DNA of 64,000 bases from an uncultured Bacteroidales bacterium (lineage in GTDB: Bacteria > Bacteroidota > Bacteroidia > Bacteroidales > F082). Below the pieces are notes generated by a model. The model saw nothing but the letters and a program-made list of their open reading frames with translations. It was not told where the DNA came from and ran no database searches. Where the stretch lies: assembly GCA_946185535.1 (NCBI GenBank), contig CAMHJX010000007.1:1-64000 (forward strand), in the 5' to 3' direction. Shown here piece by piece: positions 54,325 through 64,000 of the stretch (the stretch's first letter is position 1; each line of letters begins with the position of its first letter). A program made the translations under genes and the position numbers.

Positions 54325-57300
54325 TCAATAGATGTTACGAATAGCAAAAACATTGATTCTGATTGTATTCGAGTTGTTCGCTTTCACGAATATGGCACGC
54401 GTGCTTCTTGATCCTGGTCGTATGACATCGGGATTGCCATTGGGTTCAGCCGTATCAAAGTACAGCTGCGTTTCGTGTGCCGCCAAACCTTCGGTATCAA
54501 GAGAGACATAATGCCCGTTTTGGCTCACCACCAACAAGCCTGAGACGTTCAAATCAGTAGTGCCGATATTGCCGTATTCAATATTCACCGTAAAGGTATT
54601 GCCGCTTCTGACGCTTGAAGGTGCGATGATGTTCACCGAAAGCTCGGCCGGTAGACCTTCTTCAACCGTAAAAGCACCGTCTTTTATGGTGATGACACCT
54701 CCTGGCAGTTCTGCTTCCATATCATACAAACCAGCCTGCAGGTCAGTAAGGTTGAAGGTGACAAATGACTCGGTGGTGTTGCTGAAGAAGACCTTCTCAG
54801 CCGGCATATACTCTTCTCCCTGCACCAAACGGAAGTCCATGATGCTGTCGAACTTGGCACCTATCACTTGTGTGGTCAGCGAACCTGTGTTGGAACCATG
54901 GTCGGCATTGACATGCAGGATCTCGAAATTGATGATGGATGCAGAAAGGGTAATGTTTTGCGGTTGACCGCCTTGGGCACTGCCTCGGGCAAGCAAGTAA
55001 TAATCGCCTTGCTCCAACGAAGGTATCAATATCTCCAATTCCTTTTCATAAGGCGTACTTGCGGAGAAGTCAAACTGCGACATCGAAGGCACAACTCCGT
55101 ATGAGATATACAAACCATTGCCAGGGTACGACGATGTGGTCGTCAGTTGGCATGAAAGCGTTTGATGCTCATATTCAGGCCCAACCTCAATCTTATAGTA
55201 AATGAACTGACTGCCACTCATGGTCCTATCAACACTGGAGCCTATGGCCAAAACAGGATAATCGACTTCGATGGGTGAAAGGCCTATGCAAGTATTGTTG
55301 TCATACGAGGCTTCATTCAAGGCATGGAGGATATTGGTCTTGACAATAAGATAATAGCTGCCCTGCGGAACGCCCTGAGCTGTTGCCGTCATTTCGATGT
55401 TCTGCTGCCCATTGGCTTCCAAATTGATGTTGGTCTCCATATAGCCCAACATAATGTCGTCGCTACTCCATTCATTGTCTTCTGAGAGATAGACAGCGTC
55501 TCTGATACGTCCAGATGCAGGATTGTTGCCTGTGTTGAACAATGTCCAAGAGACGGTAATGGCATCACCCGACACTGCTGTTGAGGGATAGGAAGGATCC
55601 ACGACCGTCAGGTCGCATGGCAACGGCAAAGCTATCGTCACGGGAGTGCTGAGCAGATTGTTGTTTTCGTTGTCGTGCTCATAAACCAAAGAGGTGGCAT
55701 CGGTGAATCCGATGATGAAGAAGTCGCCTGAGATAGTGGAAGGAATCGTCACATCCACTGTGGCTTCATAGGTATCACCGGGAGCCAGCACACCTTGATG
55801 CGTCTTCTCAGCCAACCTGAATGCACCTGTCAAAATGCCGTCCATACTGCTAAGATAGAAAGCATCTTTCCAAACCTCTTGCCGCGTGGCGCCTTCGCCT
55901 TCGTTGACGACCTCGTAGCTGATGGTATAGGTTTGGTCGGCGGTCAGCACGGGTTCCACATCAAGCACCGTGATTCTTAGGTCAGGCAGATCGCCCAACA
56001 ACACTGTCACTTGTTGACTCAAAATGTTGTTTTCGCGATTCATGTCGTAGGTCATGTCCGTGCAATCTGTAATCGCAATCAGATAGGGATTGCCCAACAC
56101 TGAATAGGGCACATCAAATGAGACAGTTACCGTATAGGAATCGTCTGGATTCAAGACGGTTGTCCGATTGCGAGTGCAAACACAAATATCATTATTGCCA
56201 ATCACTTCATCCGTTGAGAAATACACCTTGTCGACCCAAGGATAGGGCAAGTTGCCAGACTGCGCTTGATAGTAGGTGCCGTTTCTGTTCACAAACATGG
56301 GAATGTTGTCCGTGGGACATGTTCCAACATTCTTCACTGTCCAAGAAACGGAATAGGTTTCTCCGGCAGTGATTTCGGTTGGGAATTCCATAGAAAGCAA
56401 CGATAAGTCGAAAGGATAATCCAGCACGTTTGCCGAAACCGTATTGCTATTGTTGTTGTCGTTGGTTTCAAAGATGGCATTGTTGGGGTCGACGGTCAAC
56501 GTGAATTGGTTGCAAGTGGGCTCGATTGTGGGCGGCACCAACACAGTTTGAACGAAATGGATTGACTCACCCACTTCAAGTTGGATGGATCCGCCTTGAA
56601 CGGGCTCAATTTGGCTCTGCAAAGGACAAAGGACAGTAGAGCCATTCATGTTGGCATAGACAGCCACTGACAGACTGCCGGTTTCCAAATCGGCTTCACC
56701 TTCGTTATTGACATCGAATGAGACCGTGACCGAGGCACCTGCTTGCACCGATTCGGGAAGGACGATATTGCTCACCGTCAGGTCGGGAAGCGGACAATCT
56801 ATCACAGTCGAAACCGTTACCATTGTATTATTGTTCTCGTCCAGCTCGGTAATGCTCCCTTGCGCATCCACCATCAACTGGAAAGAAGTGCAGGCAGAAG
56901 TGACGTTGGCCGGAACCAGTATCGTCCGGTTGAAATGCAATGAGCCATTGATGGGTATGGAGATATTGCCCATTGGCGGTTCGGTCTGGGACTGCATGGG
57001 GCAAAGTATCTGCTGACCGTTTTGCACAACATACACATTCATGACACAATTGCTGTTGAGGAGGTCCATTTCACCTATATTAGACACATCGAATTCTGTC
57101 GTGACGACGGTTCCAGCCTGAATCTCACCTGGCAAAGCAAACGAGAAAGGTATCAGATCGGGCAAAGGTTGATGGAGCACCATGATAGGATAGAACGACA
57201 GCCTGTTGTTCTCCTCATTCGACTCATTGACGGCATTACCCGTATCGGTCTGCACGAACAGATAATAGGTTCCCTCAGCCAGATTCGGCATTTGCACATT

Positions 57301-59868
57301 GCAATTGAAAGTGCCGACCTGTTGGCTTGGCATGGTCAGCGAATGAGTTTGAGAGGTCAGCTGAACTGCGTTGCTCATATCGGCATTGGGCGATATGTAC
57401 AAACGGTCGGTCACCGAAAGATTGTTGATTGCTCCCTCTCCGATGTTCTGTATTGTATAGCTGAACGAGGCAGGATAACATGCCGTCAAGGTGCTCTCCG
57501 AAACAATTTGCGTGACCACCAAATCAGGTTTGATGACAGTCAGGGTTGCCGAGCTTCTCAAGGTGTTGTTGTCATCATAGAGATACTCAAACACCTGATT
57601 GTCGGCATCCGTCACCACATAAAGATAATAATCCCCAGCACTCAACGATGAAGGCAAGGCGATGGACTCCGTTATGGTGTATGTCGCATTAGGCTCCAGA
57701 CCATTGTAGTGGGTGATGGTCTTCAGTTCAATAGGGTTCTCCAATTCGTCAGGATTGGTGGAAAGGTAAATCCTGTCGCGCCATGAACTCGAGTTCGGAT
57801 TGCCCGCTCCTTGGTTAATTACCGTATATGAAACCGCAAGACGTTCCCCGGTACTTACTGTAGAAGGCATGCTGATACTGGTTGGAATCAAATCCGCAGG
57901 AGGGTTCAGGATGACGTTCACCGGTTGTGAATGCGATATATTGTTGTCGTTGGCCACATGTTCGTACACTTGGCCATAAACATCCGTATGCACATAGAAA
58001 TAGACTTCGCCATACCACGTCAGCGGAATCGTTCCTGTCAATGTGACTTCGTATGACTCATCCGGAGCCAAAACGCCATTATGTTGCACAATGCCCAAAT
58101 GCACGGCTGTCTCATCAAACGTTTCCGATTGCGACACATACAAAGCATCGCTCCAACGGTTGACATTGGTATGGGCACCGCCCAAGTTACTGATGGTCGC
58201 CACAACCGAAGCCGTAGTGCCCGAGTATATGTTATTGGGAGTAATGATGGAGGTCACCTGCAAATCAGCCAATGGTGGCACCTCTATGGTCAGGTAGTCA
58301 TAGAAGAAGTTATCGTGGTAATCACTGCCAGGCTGTCTTCCGTAATCATATTCGGACTGCTCATAGATTCTGTTTCCACTGCCGTTACTGCAATTGACTC
58401 CACTGCAATGGGCACTTAATGCGCCAAGGAAAGGAGGTGGAGAATAAGGCATAGGTACTTCATCATCTTCCCAATAGATGCGATGACAATCATAGGCATC
58501 CGTGATCACAAAAAGGTAATACGGGCCGCTCAAGGTCAGCGGAATACTGAAGCTCTGCGTCTGGGTGTAGTATTCCCCCGGACCCAAGGCGGCAAGATTG
58601 GCGAATTCGCCCAACAAGATGGGATCATTGTCAGCAGCAGCCACACGATTCTCAACCGACAGCCAAACCCTGTCGTACCACACCTCGCCATCAGGCGTGG
58701 CCACGACTCCGTCATTCTGGACCGTCCAAGTGACCGTGGCCTGTTGGCCTGCATAAAAATCTGAATGTGAAATACCTGTCACATGCAACTCTGGCAGCAC
58801 CCTATGGAAGTGCGCCACCAAGTTGCGGTCGTTGTACGCTGTGAAGCTGTAGGAAGCTTCGGACGAAACGGCATCTCCGTTTTCCGTCCAGTTGACAAAG
58901 GCAAAACCATCCTCCGGAGAAGCTGTTAATGTGACTGTTGTCCCATAATCATAAACGCCGGTTCCTGTCACTGAACCGCCATTAGATGGCAAAGCACTTG
59001 CATTAATATGGACTTGTTGAACAACGAAGTTGGCCACCAAATCCATGTCTTCCCATATCGTGAAAGTGTATGAGGTGTTGGTTGAGACCGTCTCGCCATC
59101 CACCGTCCAACGGTCGAATTGGAATCCTGTGTTTGCCGTTGCCGTCACGGTGACTTGGGTGCCTTCTTGATAGTCGCCACCGCCTGTGACCGACCCCGCT
59201 GTTTCGTTGTTGGCCGTCACATCGACGTGGTGCATAATCATTTCGAAGTTGGCCACTATTGAGCGGTTGCCCACAATATCGAATTGTAATGTGGGCTCTG
59301 AGCCTATCACCTCGTCGTTCTCCGTCCAATTCAGGAAAGTGTAACCCGTGTTGGGTGTGGCAGAGAGCGTCACCGTTTCATGTGACAGATAGCGTCCCCC
59401 TCCTGTTACCGTACCTGCTTCAGTCGGGTTGGCAGCCACAGTTGCGGTAAAGTAAGGTATGAAGTTGAACACGTAAGGGTTGCTGGGCAAGCCGTGCATG
59501 GCATTAATCTCAAAGGTCATGCCATCGATTCCAGCATCCAGTTCTTCTTCTGAGCCATGGTCATAGAGCTTGAAGGTGATGGCATCGTTATCTTCGCCAT
59601 ATACGGTCAGGAAAACCAAATAACGGTTCACTTGAGAGAAATAGCGCAGCATCTCACTGCCCCTGCACTCCGTTCCGCAGAAAGCACCCACCTCGAAAGA
59701 GGTATTGCCCTGCTCCACTCCATCAATCTCAACAACGCCAACAATAGTCATCGTGTTGGGATAGAGATAGGGGTTGCAATTCCAGTGCTTTTCTATCTCG
59801 GTAGCGGCCCAAACATTGCAATGGAAGGCCACAGCCATGAAAATTGCTAAAAGAATATTCTTTCTCAT
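54325..59868 (-). CDS. Giant CARDB-repeat exported protein
   Basis: 1847 residues. A signal peptide (about 1-21) is followed by the module NTMTIVGVVEIDGVEQ...GAFCGTECRGS, three InlB-type repeats (GTVTGGGRY...NWTEND, about 135-355), then roughly ten CARDB (cell-adhesion-related) Ig-like domains with the repeating DLxVTxIxxPxxVxxGxxxxVxxTVxNxG pattern, and an IPT/TIG-like stretch (VNADHGSNTGSLTTQVIG). It ends in another CARDB-like half and SNTIRINVFAIRNIY with no T9SS tail. In related proteins CARDB arrays usually continue into the DUF7619-like and T9SS parts, which here are on a separate gene (47581) beyond the RHS gene. Confidence 0.85.
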   Translation of the reverse strand: MRKNILLAIFMAVAFHCNVWAATEIEKHWNCNPYLYPNTMTIVGVVEIDGVEQGNTSFEVGAFCGTECRGSEMLRYFSQVNRYLVFLTVYGEDNDAITFKLYDHGSEEELDAGIDGMTFEINAMHGLPSNPYVFNFIPYFTATVAANPTEAGTVTGGGRYLSHETVTLSATPNTGYTFLNWTENDEVIGSEPTLQFDIVGNRSIVANFEMIMHHVDVTANNETAGSVTGGGDYQEGTQVTVTATANTGFQFDRWTVDGETVSTNTSYTFTIWEDMDLVANFVVQQVHINASALPSNGGSVTGTGVYDYGTTVTLTASPEDGFAFVNWTENGDAVSSEASYSFTAYNDRNLVAHFHRVLPELHVTGISHSDFYAGQQATVTWTVQNDGVVATPDGEVWYDRVWLSVENRVAAADNDPILLGEFANLAALGPGEYYTQTQSFSIPLTLSGPYYLFVITDAYDCHRIYWEDDEVPMPYSPPPFLGALSAHCSGVNCSNGSGNRIYEQSEYDYGRQPGSDYHDNFFYDYLTIEVPPLADLQVTSIITPNNIYSGTTASVVATISNLGGAHTNVNRWSDALYVSQSETFDETAVHLGIVQHNGVLAPDESYEVTLTGTIPLTWYGEVYFYVHTDVYGQVYEHVANDNNISHSQPVNVILNPPADLIPTSISMPSTVSTGERLAVSYTVINQGAGNPNSSSWRDRIYLSTNPDELENPIELKTITHYNGLEPNATYTITESIALPSSLSAGDYYLYVVTDADNQVFEYLYDDNNTLRSSATLTVIKPDLVVTQIVSESTLTACYPASFSYTIQNIGEGAINNLSVTDRLYISPNADMSNAVQLTSQTHSLTMPSQQVGTFNCNVQMPNLAEGTYYLFVQTDTGNAVNESNEENNRLSFYPIMVLHQPLPDLIPFSFALPGEIQAGTVVTTEFDVSNIGEMDLLNSNCVMNVYVVQNGQQILCPMQSQTEPPMGNISIPINGSLHFNRTILVPANVTSACTSFQLMVDAQGSITELDENNNTMVTVSTVIDCPLPDLTVSNIVLPESVQAGASVTVSFDVNNEGEADLETGSLSVAVYANMNGSTVLCPLQSQIEPVQGGSIQLEVGESIHFVQTVLVPPTIEPTCNQFTLTVDPNNAIFETNDNNNSNTVSANVLDYPFDLSLLSMEFPTEITAGETYSVSWTVKNVGTCPTDNIPMFVNRNGTYYQAQSGNLPYPWVDKVYFSTDEVIGNNDICVCTRNRTTVLNPDDSYTVTVSFDVPYSVLGNPYLIAITDCTDMTYDMNRENNILSQQVTVLLGDLPDLRITVLDVEPVLTADQTYTISYEVVNEGEGATRQEVWKDAFYLSSMDGILTGAFRLAEKTHQGVLAPGDTYEATVDVTIPSTISGDFFIIGFTDATSLVYEHDNENNNLLSTPVTIALPLPCDLTVVDPSYPSTAVSGDAITVSWTLFNTGNNPASGRIRDAVYLSEDNEWSSDDIMLGYMETNINLEANGQQNIEMTATAQGVPQGSYYLIVKTNILHALNEASYDNNTCIGLSPIEVDYPVLAIGSSVDRTMSGSQFIYYKIEVGPEYEHQTLSCQLTTTSSYPGNGLYISYGVVPSMSQFDFSASTPYEKELEILIPSLEQGDYYLLARGSAQGGQPQNITLSASIINFEILHVNADHGSNTGSLTTQVIGAKFDSIMDFRLVQGEEYMPAEKVFFSNTTESFVTFNLTDLQAGLYDMEAELPGGVITIKDGAFTVEEGLPAELSVNIIAPSSVRSGNTFTVNIEYGNIGTTDLNVSGLLVVSQNGHYVSLDTEGLAAHETQLYFDTAEPNGNPDVIRPGSRSTRAIFVKANNSNTIRINVFAIRNIY

Positions 59869-59884
59869 CTCTTATATATATTAA

Positions 59885-62800
59885 TTATTTCACAATCAGT
59901 TTTCTACAATAGGTTCTTTGCTTGCCTGTCACGATTCTCACCGTATATACACCCGGCACATCGGGAGCCCGGAGGGTAGCAGGCTTGGCATAAAGGTCGG
60001 TCGTCGAAACCATCGAGCCCAAAGCATTGATGATGCTGACCCTCGCTCCCATGCTTTCAGCGGGAAGCTCAAGCTGGAACACGTGGCCTGCCGACACGGG
60101 GTTGGGATAAAGGATCACAGTCTCATCGCCAAACTCATCCAATTCGGTGTTGCCACCAAATCGTGCGACAAAGGGCGAATGGAGATTGCCTAACACAGCA
60201 TTGGTTTCGAAGCTCAAGCAATCCGAAGTGTTGAAATAAGCCTCACCAGTAGCCGAGTCGTACAAGGCCAAGCAGAGTTCGGCATCCTCATCTCCAGCCA
60301 CCGAGAGGAAAGCGACATAGCGACGCATAGCCTCAACATAGACCAGTCGGGCACTGCCTCTGCATTCATCCCCGCTGAAGACCGCCAACTCGTAACGCTC
60401 TTCTTGGAGCTCCTCACCGTTCAGCTCAACAACAGCCAAGATGCTCATGTTGTTAGGATAGGCGTGAATGTTGGGTCCCCAGTGATTGTTCTCTGCGGTA
60501 ACATTCGCTCTCAACGAACGGCTCATGCCGACGGCATAAGTCAAGGTGATGGCTTGCGAGTTGTGTGACTGATACATGAGACCTTTACCGGGAGTCAATG
60601 TATTCAGTGAGCCGAACCAACCGTATTCTGTGCTATAGGTAGAGAAGCCCGACTGCGACTTCAACATGTCGCCTTCAGTGGCGTTCAGGTTGGCCAAAGC
60701 GTCATTCACATCCATTTCAAAAGGCGAAGGATAGCCTAGCCAAGTCCAGTTCGGATTCACCGTGATGGGATGGTCAGCCAAATGGGCCACGGGACCAGTC
60801 ATGGTGACTTCGGAAGGTGCCGTGATATTGACGAGATACATCTTCTCGTTGACAATCGCATCCAATGTACCAATCCACATATTCGCATCATACGACAGGA
60901 ACCCATCGCTCTGCGACTTGATCATGACACCATTCGGATTCAAGCCTTCCTCCAGCATGGCAAGGCCATCTATACTCTCTTGTTCAATATAGGTGGAAAT
61001 CCATGTCCATCCAGGGCTCAAGCTGATGGTTTGGGTATTCTCGGCGAAATAGGCTACAAAGTCGTGGTCTGCCGTTACCGTGAAGCTATAAGTAGTGTTG
61101 GATGAGACCATGGCACCGTTTTCTGTCCAGTACATGAATTCATAGCCCTCATTGGCTGTGGCGGTCAAGGTGCATTCTGTCCCAATAATATATTCACCCG
61201 CACCTGTAACGGTTCCGCCTTCTTCAGGCACAGCTGAAACCGAAATGATGAACGGGAGAACGAAGTTCGCCACCAAATCACGCTCTGTAGTGACGGTGAA
61301 GGAATACGTGGCATCAGTAGAAACCACCTGCCCATTCTCCGTCCAGTTGACAAAGGTGTAGTTTTCATTAGGCGTCGCTATCAAGGTGCATTCCGAGTTA
61401 TAGATGTGTTCGCCGGCTCCGGTGATGGTACCTCCTTCCTCGGGATTAGCCGTAGCCGTGATGGTGTGAGGATAGGCCCTCAGGATCCTGTTCGATCTGA
61501 TCATAGGAGTCGTGTATAGGGTATCGACACCTGCATAGTTGGCAACGACACCGTATTTATACCAACCTTCGGCCAATGCACTCCAGTCCGTATCCACATA
61601 AGTGGTGTCCGTAACGTTGTCGGCAAGGAGTTCCCACGAGCCGTTTTCAGGATGCTCGGAACGGTAAACCTGGTAGTGATCCACTGTGCGGTCTCCGCTT
61701 CTTGCTCCACCGACAAAGCTGATATTGTCCACATAGAAGCTGTCTTCATTGCTGCTCACACTACCATCTTTGGTGTATGCCCACTTGAACGTGTGCTCTC
61801 CAGCGGTGATGTCATAAGTGTGCTGTTCCCAACCACTGCTACCGCTCCAGTTGCTCATCTCTTGACCATCAATGTAGAAACGCCCAAAGTCATATCTGCT
61901 TTCTGAAGAAATCCTTGACCAGAAACTCATCTGCCTGTCGTCGGGAATGTAAACCGTCACCTGAGCGTAGGAAGATGTGCTGTTCCCATGGTTGTCGCTC
62001 TTCATACAGAATGTGCCTTCATAAGGATTGTAATCGGTGACGATCCATCCGTTGATTTCCCATTCGTGCTGACTAAAATCACCGCTCTCGAAGTCCTCAC
62101 GCAAATTAAATTCCATGTTCCAGTTCACCCTCACATACGGGCTTTGGTTGTCCTCTGGGTCGGGATCATACATGGCTGTGACTAAACCTACAGGTTTGAG
62201 TTCGAAATGCGCCACCAAATCACGCTTTGTGGTGACGGTGAAGGAATACGTGGCATTCCTTGAAACCTCTGTGCCGTTCTCCGTCCACTTGGAGAAGTAG
62301 TAATCCTCGTTGGGCGTGGCGACAAGCGTGCATTCAGTGCCGTAATCATACTCTCCAGTTCCAGAAACGGTGCCGCCCTCAGCAGGCGTAGCCGAAGCCG
62401 TGATGGTGAACGGTAAGGCAAAGTTCGCCACCAAATCGCGCTCTGTGGTGACCGTGAAGGAATATGTGGACTCCGTGGAGATTACCTCACCGTTTTCAGT
62501 CCAGTTGACAAAAGTATAGTTTTCGTTAGCCGTGGCCGTCAGGGTGCATTCCGTGTAGAGCACATAGTCGCCAGCTCCGGTGATGGTACCTCCTTCTTCG
62601 GGATTAGCCGTGGCCGTGATGGTGTGAGGATAGGCTCTCAGAATCCTGTTCGACCTGGCCATATAGGTCGGATAAACTGTATCGAAACCTTCATAATAGG
62701 CAGCGACACCATATTGGTACCAACCTTCGGCCAATGCACTCCAGTCCGTATCCACATAAGTGGTGTCCGAAACGTTGTCGGCTATCAGTTCCCACGAACC

Positions 62801-64000
62801 ATTTTCAGGATACTCGGAACGGTAAACTTCATAGTGATGCACGGCACGGGTTCCGTCCCTTGTCACACCAAAGAAGTTGATGTTGTCCACATAGAAGCAG
62901 TCGTCGTTGCTGTTCACACTGCCGTCCTTCGTGTAGGCCCACTTGAACGTGTGTTGTCCTGCGGTGATGTCATAGATGTGTTGCTCCCAACCGCCGTTGC
63001 CGCTCCACGCTCCTAACTGCTGGTCGTCAATGTAGAACCTACCGTAATCATAGCTGCTCTCAGAAGAAATCCTCGACCAGAAACTCATCTGTCCTTCCCA
63101 AGGAATGAATATGGTTGTCTGGACAGAGGAAGCTGTGTTGTGGGCTCCTCCGTTGTTGCTCCTCATGCAGAAACCTCCTTCGTATGGATTATAGTCAGTG
63201 ATGACCCATGGGTAACTGTCGGGGAACTCCCAAGCGTGCATATTGAAGTCGCCGCTCTCAAAGTTCTCCTGCATATTGGAGTCCCTGCTCCAGCTTACCC
63301 TCACATAGGGACTCTGGTTGTCATTGGGGTCTGGATCATACTCGGCCGTAACTGTGCCAACCAGCTTCAGCACAAAGTGCGCCACATAATCCGCATCTTC
63401 AGTAACTACAAAGCTATAGCTGGATTGGGTGGAAACCACGGTTTCACCCTTGGTCCAATTCACAAAGTTATAGTCCTCGTTTGGCGTGGCGACAAGTGTG
63501 CATTCAGTGCCGTAATCATACTCGCCAGCTCCAGAAACGGTGCCGCCCTCAGCAGGCGTAGCCGAAGCCGTGATGGTGAATGGCAAGGCAAAGTTCGCCA
63601 CCAAATTGCGCTCTGTGGTAACGGTGAAGGAATAGGTGGCATCGGTAGCAACCACTTCGCCGTTTTCCGTCCAATTCATAAAGGTATAGCCTTCGTTGGG
63701 TATTGCAGTCAAAGTGCAGGTCTCGCTGACGAAGTAAGTCCCAGCTCCTGTCACCGTGCCGCCTTCGATAGGATTCGGCGTAGCCTCAATGGAACAAGTG
63801 GTGGTCAGCACATTCTTCACCAGACGGACGGAATAGCCATACCATCTGCTGTCGATTCCCCAAGCCACAACATAGTCATTGGTGAAATCAAAACGATGAG
63901 CATACGGGCTGCCGCTTGGCGTGGTTGACCAATAAATACCAAGCGAGCCAACCGTAGGCATATTTTCATTGCGGATTCCGGCCGTAGGCAAGAACACAGC
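59885..64000 (-). CDS. T9SS-sorted adhesin-like protein, 5' end cut by the window edge
   Basis: At least 1371 residues; the frame is open to base 64000, so the GTG at 63997 is not a start. It begins inside a FISUMP domain (FLPTAGIRN...GIYWSTTPSGSPYAHRFDF). Two long repeats follow, each an InlB-type repeat pair, a MAM/cleaved-adhesin jelly roll (GQMSFWSRISSESSYDYGRFYIDD...ITAGQHTFKWAYTKDG) and a fibronectin-like part (HHYEVYRSEYPENGSWELI). Next come further InlB repeats, one GWTWISTY/NWTWLGYP domain, the NMSILAVVELNGEEL module and a T9SS type A tail (VILYPNPVSAGHVF...GVYTVRIVTGKQRTYCRKLIVK). It is probably a surface adhesin and is 16 bases upstream of the CARDB gene. Confidence 0.85.
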   Translation of the reverse strand, partial: AVFLPTAGIRNENMPTVGSLGIYWSTTPSGSPYAHRFDFTNDYVVAWGIDSRWYGYSVRLVKNVLTTTCSIEATPNPIEGGTVTGAGTYFVSETCTLTAIPNEGYTFMNWTENGEVVATDATYSFTVTTERNLVANFALPFTITASATPAEGGTVSGAGEYDYGTECTLVATPNEDYNFVNWTKGETVVSTQSSYSFVVTEDADYVAHFVLKLVGTVTAEYDPDPNDNQSPYVRVSWSRDSNMQENFESGDFNMHAWEFPDSYPWVITDYNPYEGGFCMRSNNGGAHNTASSVQTTIFIPWEGQMSFWSRISSESSYDYGRFYIDDQQLGAWSGNGGWEQHIYDITAGQHTFKWAYTKDGSVNSNDDCFYVDNINFFGVTRDGTRAVHHYEVYRSEYPENGSWELIADNVSDTTYVDTDWSALAEGWYQYGVAAYYEGFDTVYPTYMARSNRILRAYPHTITATANPEEGGTITGAGDYVLYTECTLTATANENYTFVNWTENGEVISTESTYSFTVTTERDLVANFALPFTITASATPAEGGTVSGTGEYDYGTECTLVATPNEDYYFSKWTENGTEVSRNATYSFTVTTKRDLVAHFELKPVGLVTAMYDPDPEDNQSPYVRVNWNMEFNLREDFESGDFSQHEWEINGWIVTDYNPYEGTFCMKSDNHGNSTSSYAQVTVYIPDDRQMSFWSRISSESRYDFGRFYIDGQEMSNWSGSSGWEQHTYDITAGEHTFKWAYTKDGSVSSNEDSFYVDNISFVGGARSGDRTVDHYQVYRSEHPENGSWELLADNVTDTTYVDTDWSALAEGWYKYGVVANYAGVDTLYTTPMIRSNRILRAYPHTITATANPEEGGTITGAGEHIYNSECTLIATPNENYTFVNWTENGQVVSTDATYSFTVTTERDLVANFVLPFIISVSAVPEEGGTVTGAGEYIIGTECTLTATANEGYEFMYWTENGAMVSSNTTYSFTVTADHDFVAYFAENTQTISLSPGWTWISTYIEQESIDGLAMLEEGLNPNGVMIKSQSDGFLSYDANMWIGTLDAIVNEKMYLVNITAPSEVTMTGPVAHLADHPITVNPNWTWLGYPSPFEMDVNDALANLNATEGDMLKSQSGFSTYSTEYGWFGSLNTLTPGKGLMYQSHNSQAITLTYAVGMSRSLRANVTAENNHWGPNIHAYPNNMSILAVVELNGEELQEERYELAVFSGDECRGSARLVYVEAMRRYVAFLSVAGDEDAELCLALYDSATGEAYFNTSDCLSFETNAVLGNLHSPFVARFGGNTELDEFGDETVILYPNPVSAGHVFQLELPAESMGARVSIINALGSMVSTTDLYAKPATLRAPDVPGVYTVRIVTGKQRTYCRKLIVK
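61263..63590. repeat. Two tandem units of about 1.17 kb inside the adhesin gene
   Basis: AAGTTCGCCACCAAAT marks the unit boundaries at 61263, 62421 and 63591, giving unit lengths of 1158 and 1170 bp. Each unit encodes an InlB repeat pair, a jelly roll and a fibronectin-like domain. The copies differ by scattered substitutions, so this is an older duplication than the one in the LRR gene. Confidence 0.85.

Noticed and set aside
54304-54328. Overlap of the RHS start with the CARDB stop
   Set aside because: The overlapping start would be TTG; ATG 54304 gives a clean signal peptide and a 20-base gap.

Overview
This 64 kb window looks like chromosome of an anaerobic member of the Bacteroidales (Bacteroidota), probably gut or rumen associated. 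The evidence is a type IX secretion (T9SS) sorting domain on several large exported proteins, BspA-type leucine-rich repeats, a gingipain-family peptidase, a TPR-fused histidine kinase, an Nqr plus fumarate reductase respiratory operon, and promoters of the Bacteroidota TAnnTTTG type. No rRNA, tRNA, CRISPR array or transposase gene was recognised.

Layout. (1) 1-1.8 kb: the 3' part of an iron-dependent alcohol dehydrogenase and a 75-codon gene that looks like a deletion chimera of a [2Fe-2S] protein and the tail of an [FeFe]-hydrogenase. (2) 1.8-8.9 kb: a defence block on the minus strand, with a single-polypeptide Type ISP restriction-modification enzyme and an AbiEi/AbiEii (type IV) toxin-antitoxin pair. 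(3) 9.1-18.9 kb: one long minus-strand run, [2Fe-2S] protein - nqrABCDEF - frdC - frdA - frdB. It faces aspA (19.3-20.8 kb) across divergent promoters. Together they suggest Na+-coupled fumarate respiration, with aspartase supplying fumarate, Nqr passing NADH electrons to quinone, and Frd reducing fumarate. (4) 21.1-27.8 kb: the accessory cassette usually seen beside bifurcating [FeFe]-hydrogenases (two DRTGG proteins, PHP protein, two HATPase proteins, an H-cluster-like ferredoxin protein). No catalytic hydrogenase is present, and the cassette is split by a 1.9 kb minus-strand insert carrying a kinase-like gene and a HigBA-like toxin-antitoxin pair. (5) 27.9-64 kb: an exported-protein island, all minus strand. 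It holds a C25 peptidase, a small secreted protein, a giant LRR adhesin, a TPR sensor kinase/LuxR response regulator pair, rpsA, a nonsense-broken T9SS remnant, and a run of giant proteins (MAM/InlB, CARDB, RHS, T9SS-tailed) built from a shared set of modules.

The most interesting observations are the following. Two near-identical AAGTAA/TTACTT palindromes sit at exactly the same spacing upstream of the -7 elements of the sensor kinase operon and of the giant LRR adhesin gene, which suggests a small activator regulon. Palindromic or 7-bp-period repeats are inserted in frame in frdA, nqrF, nqrA and a T9SS protein, including a 7-bp repeat that could phase-vary nqrF. A family of inverted-repeat elements has covarying hairpin stems. 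A shared C-terminal domain ends two secreted proteins where a T9SS tail would be expected.

All domain names come from reading the sequence and from memory of families; no search was run. Residue positions marked about are approximate.
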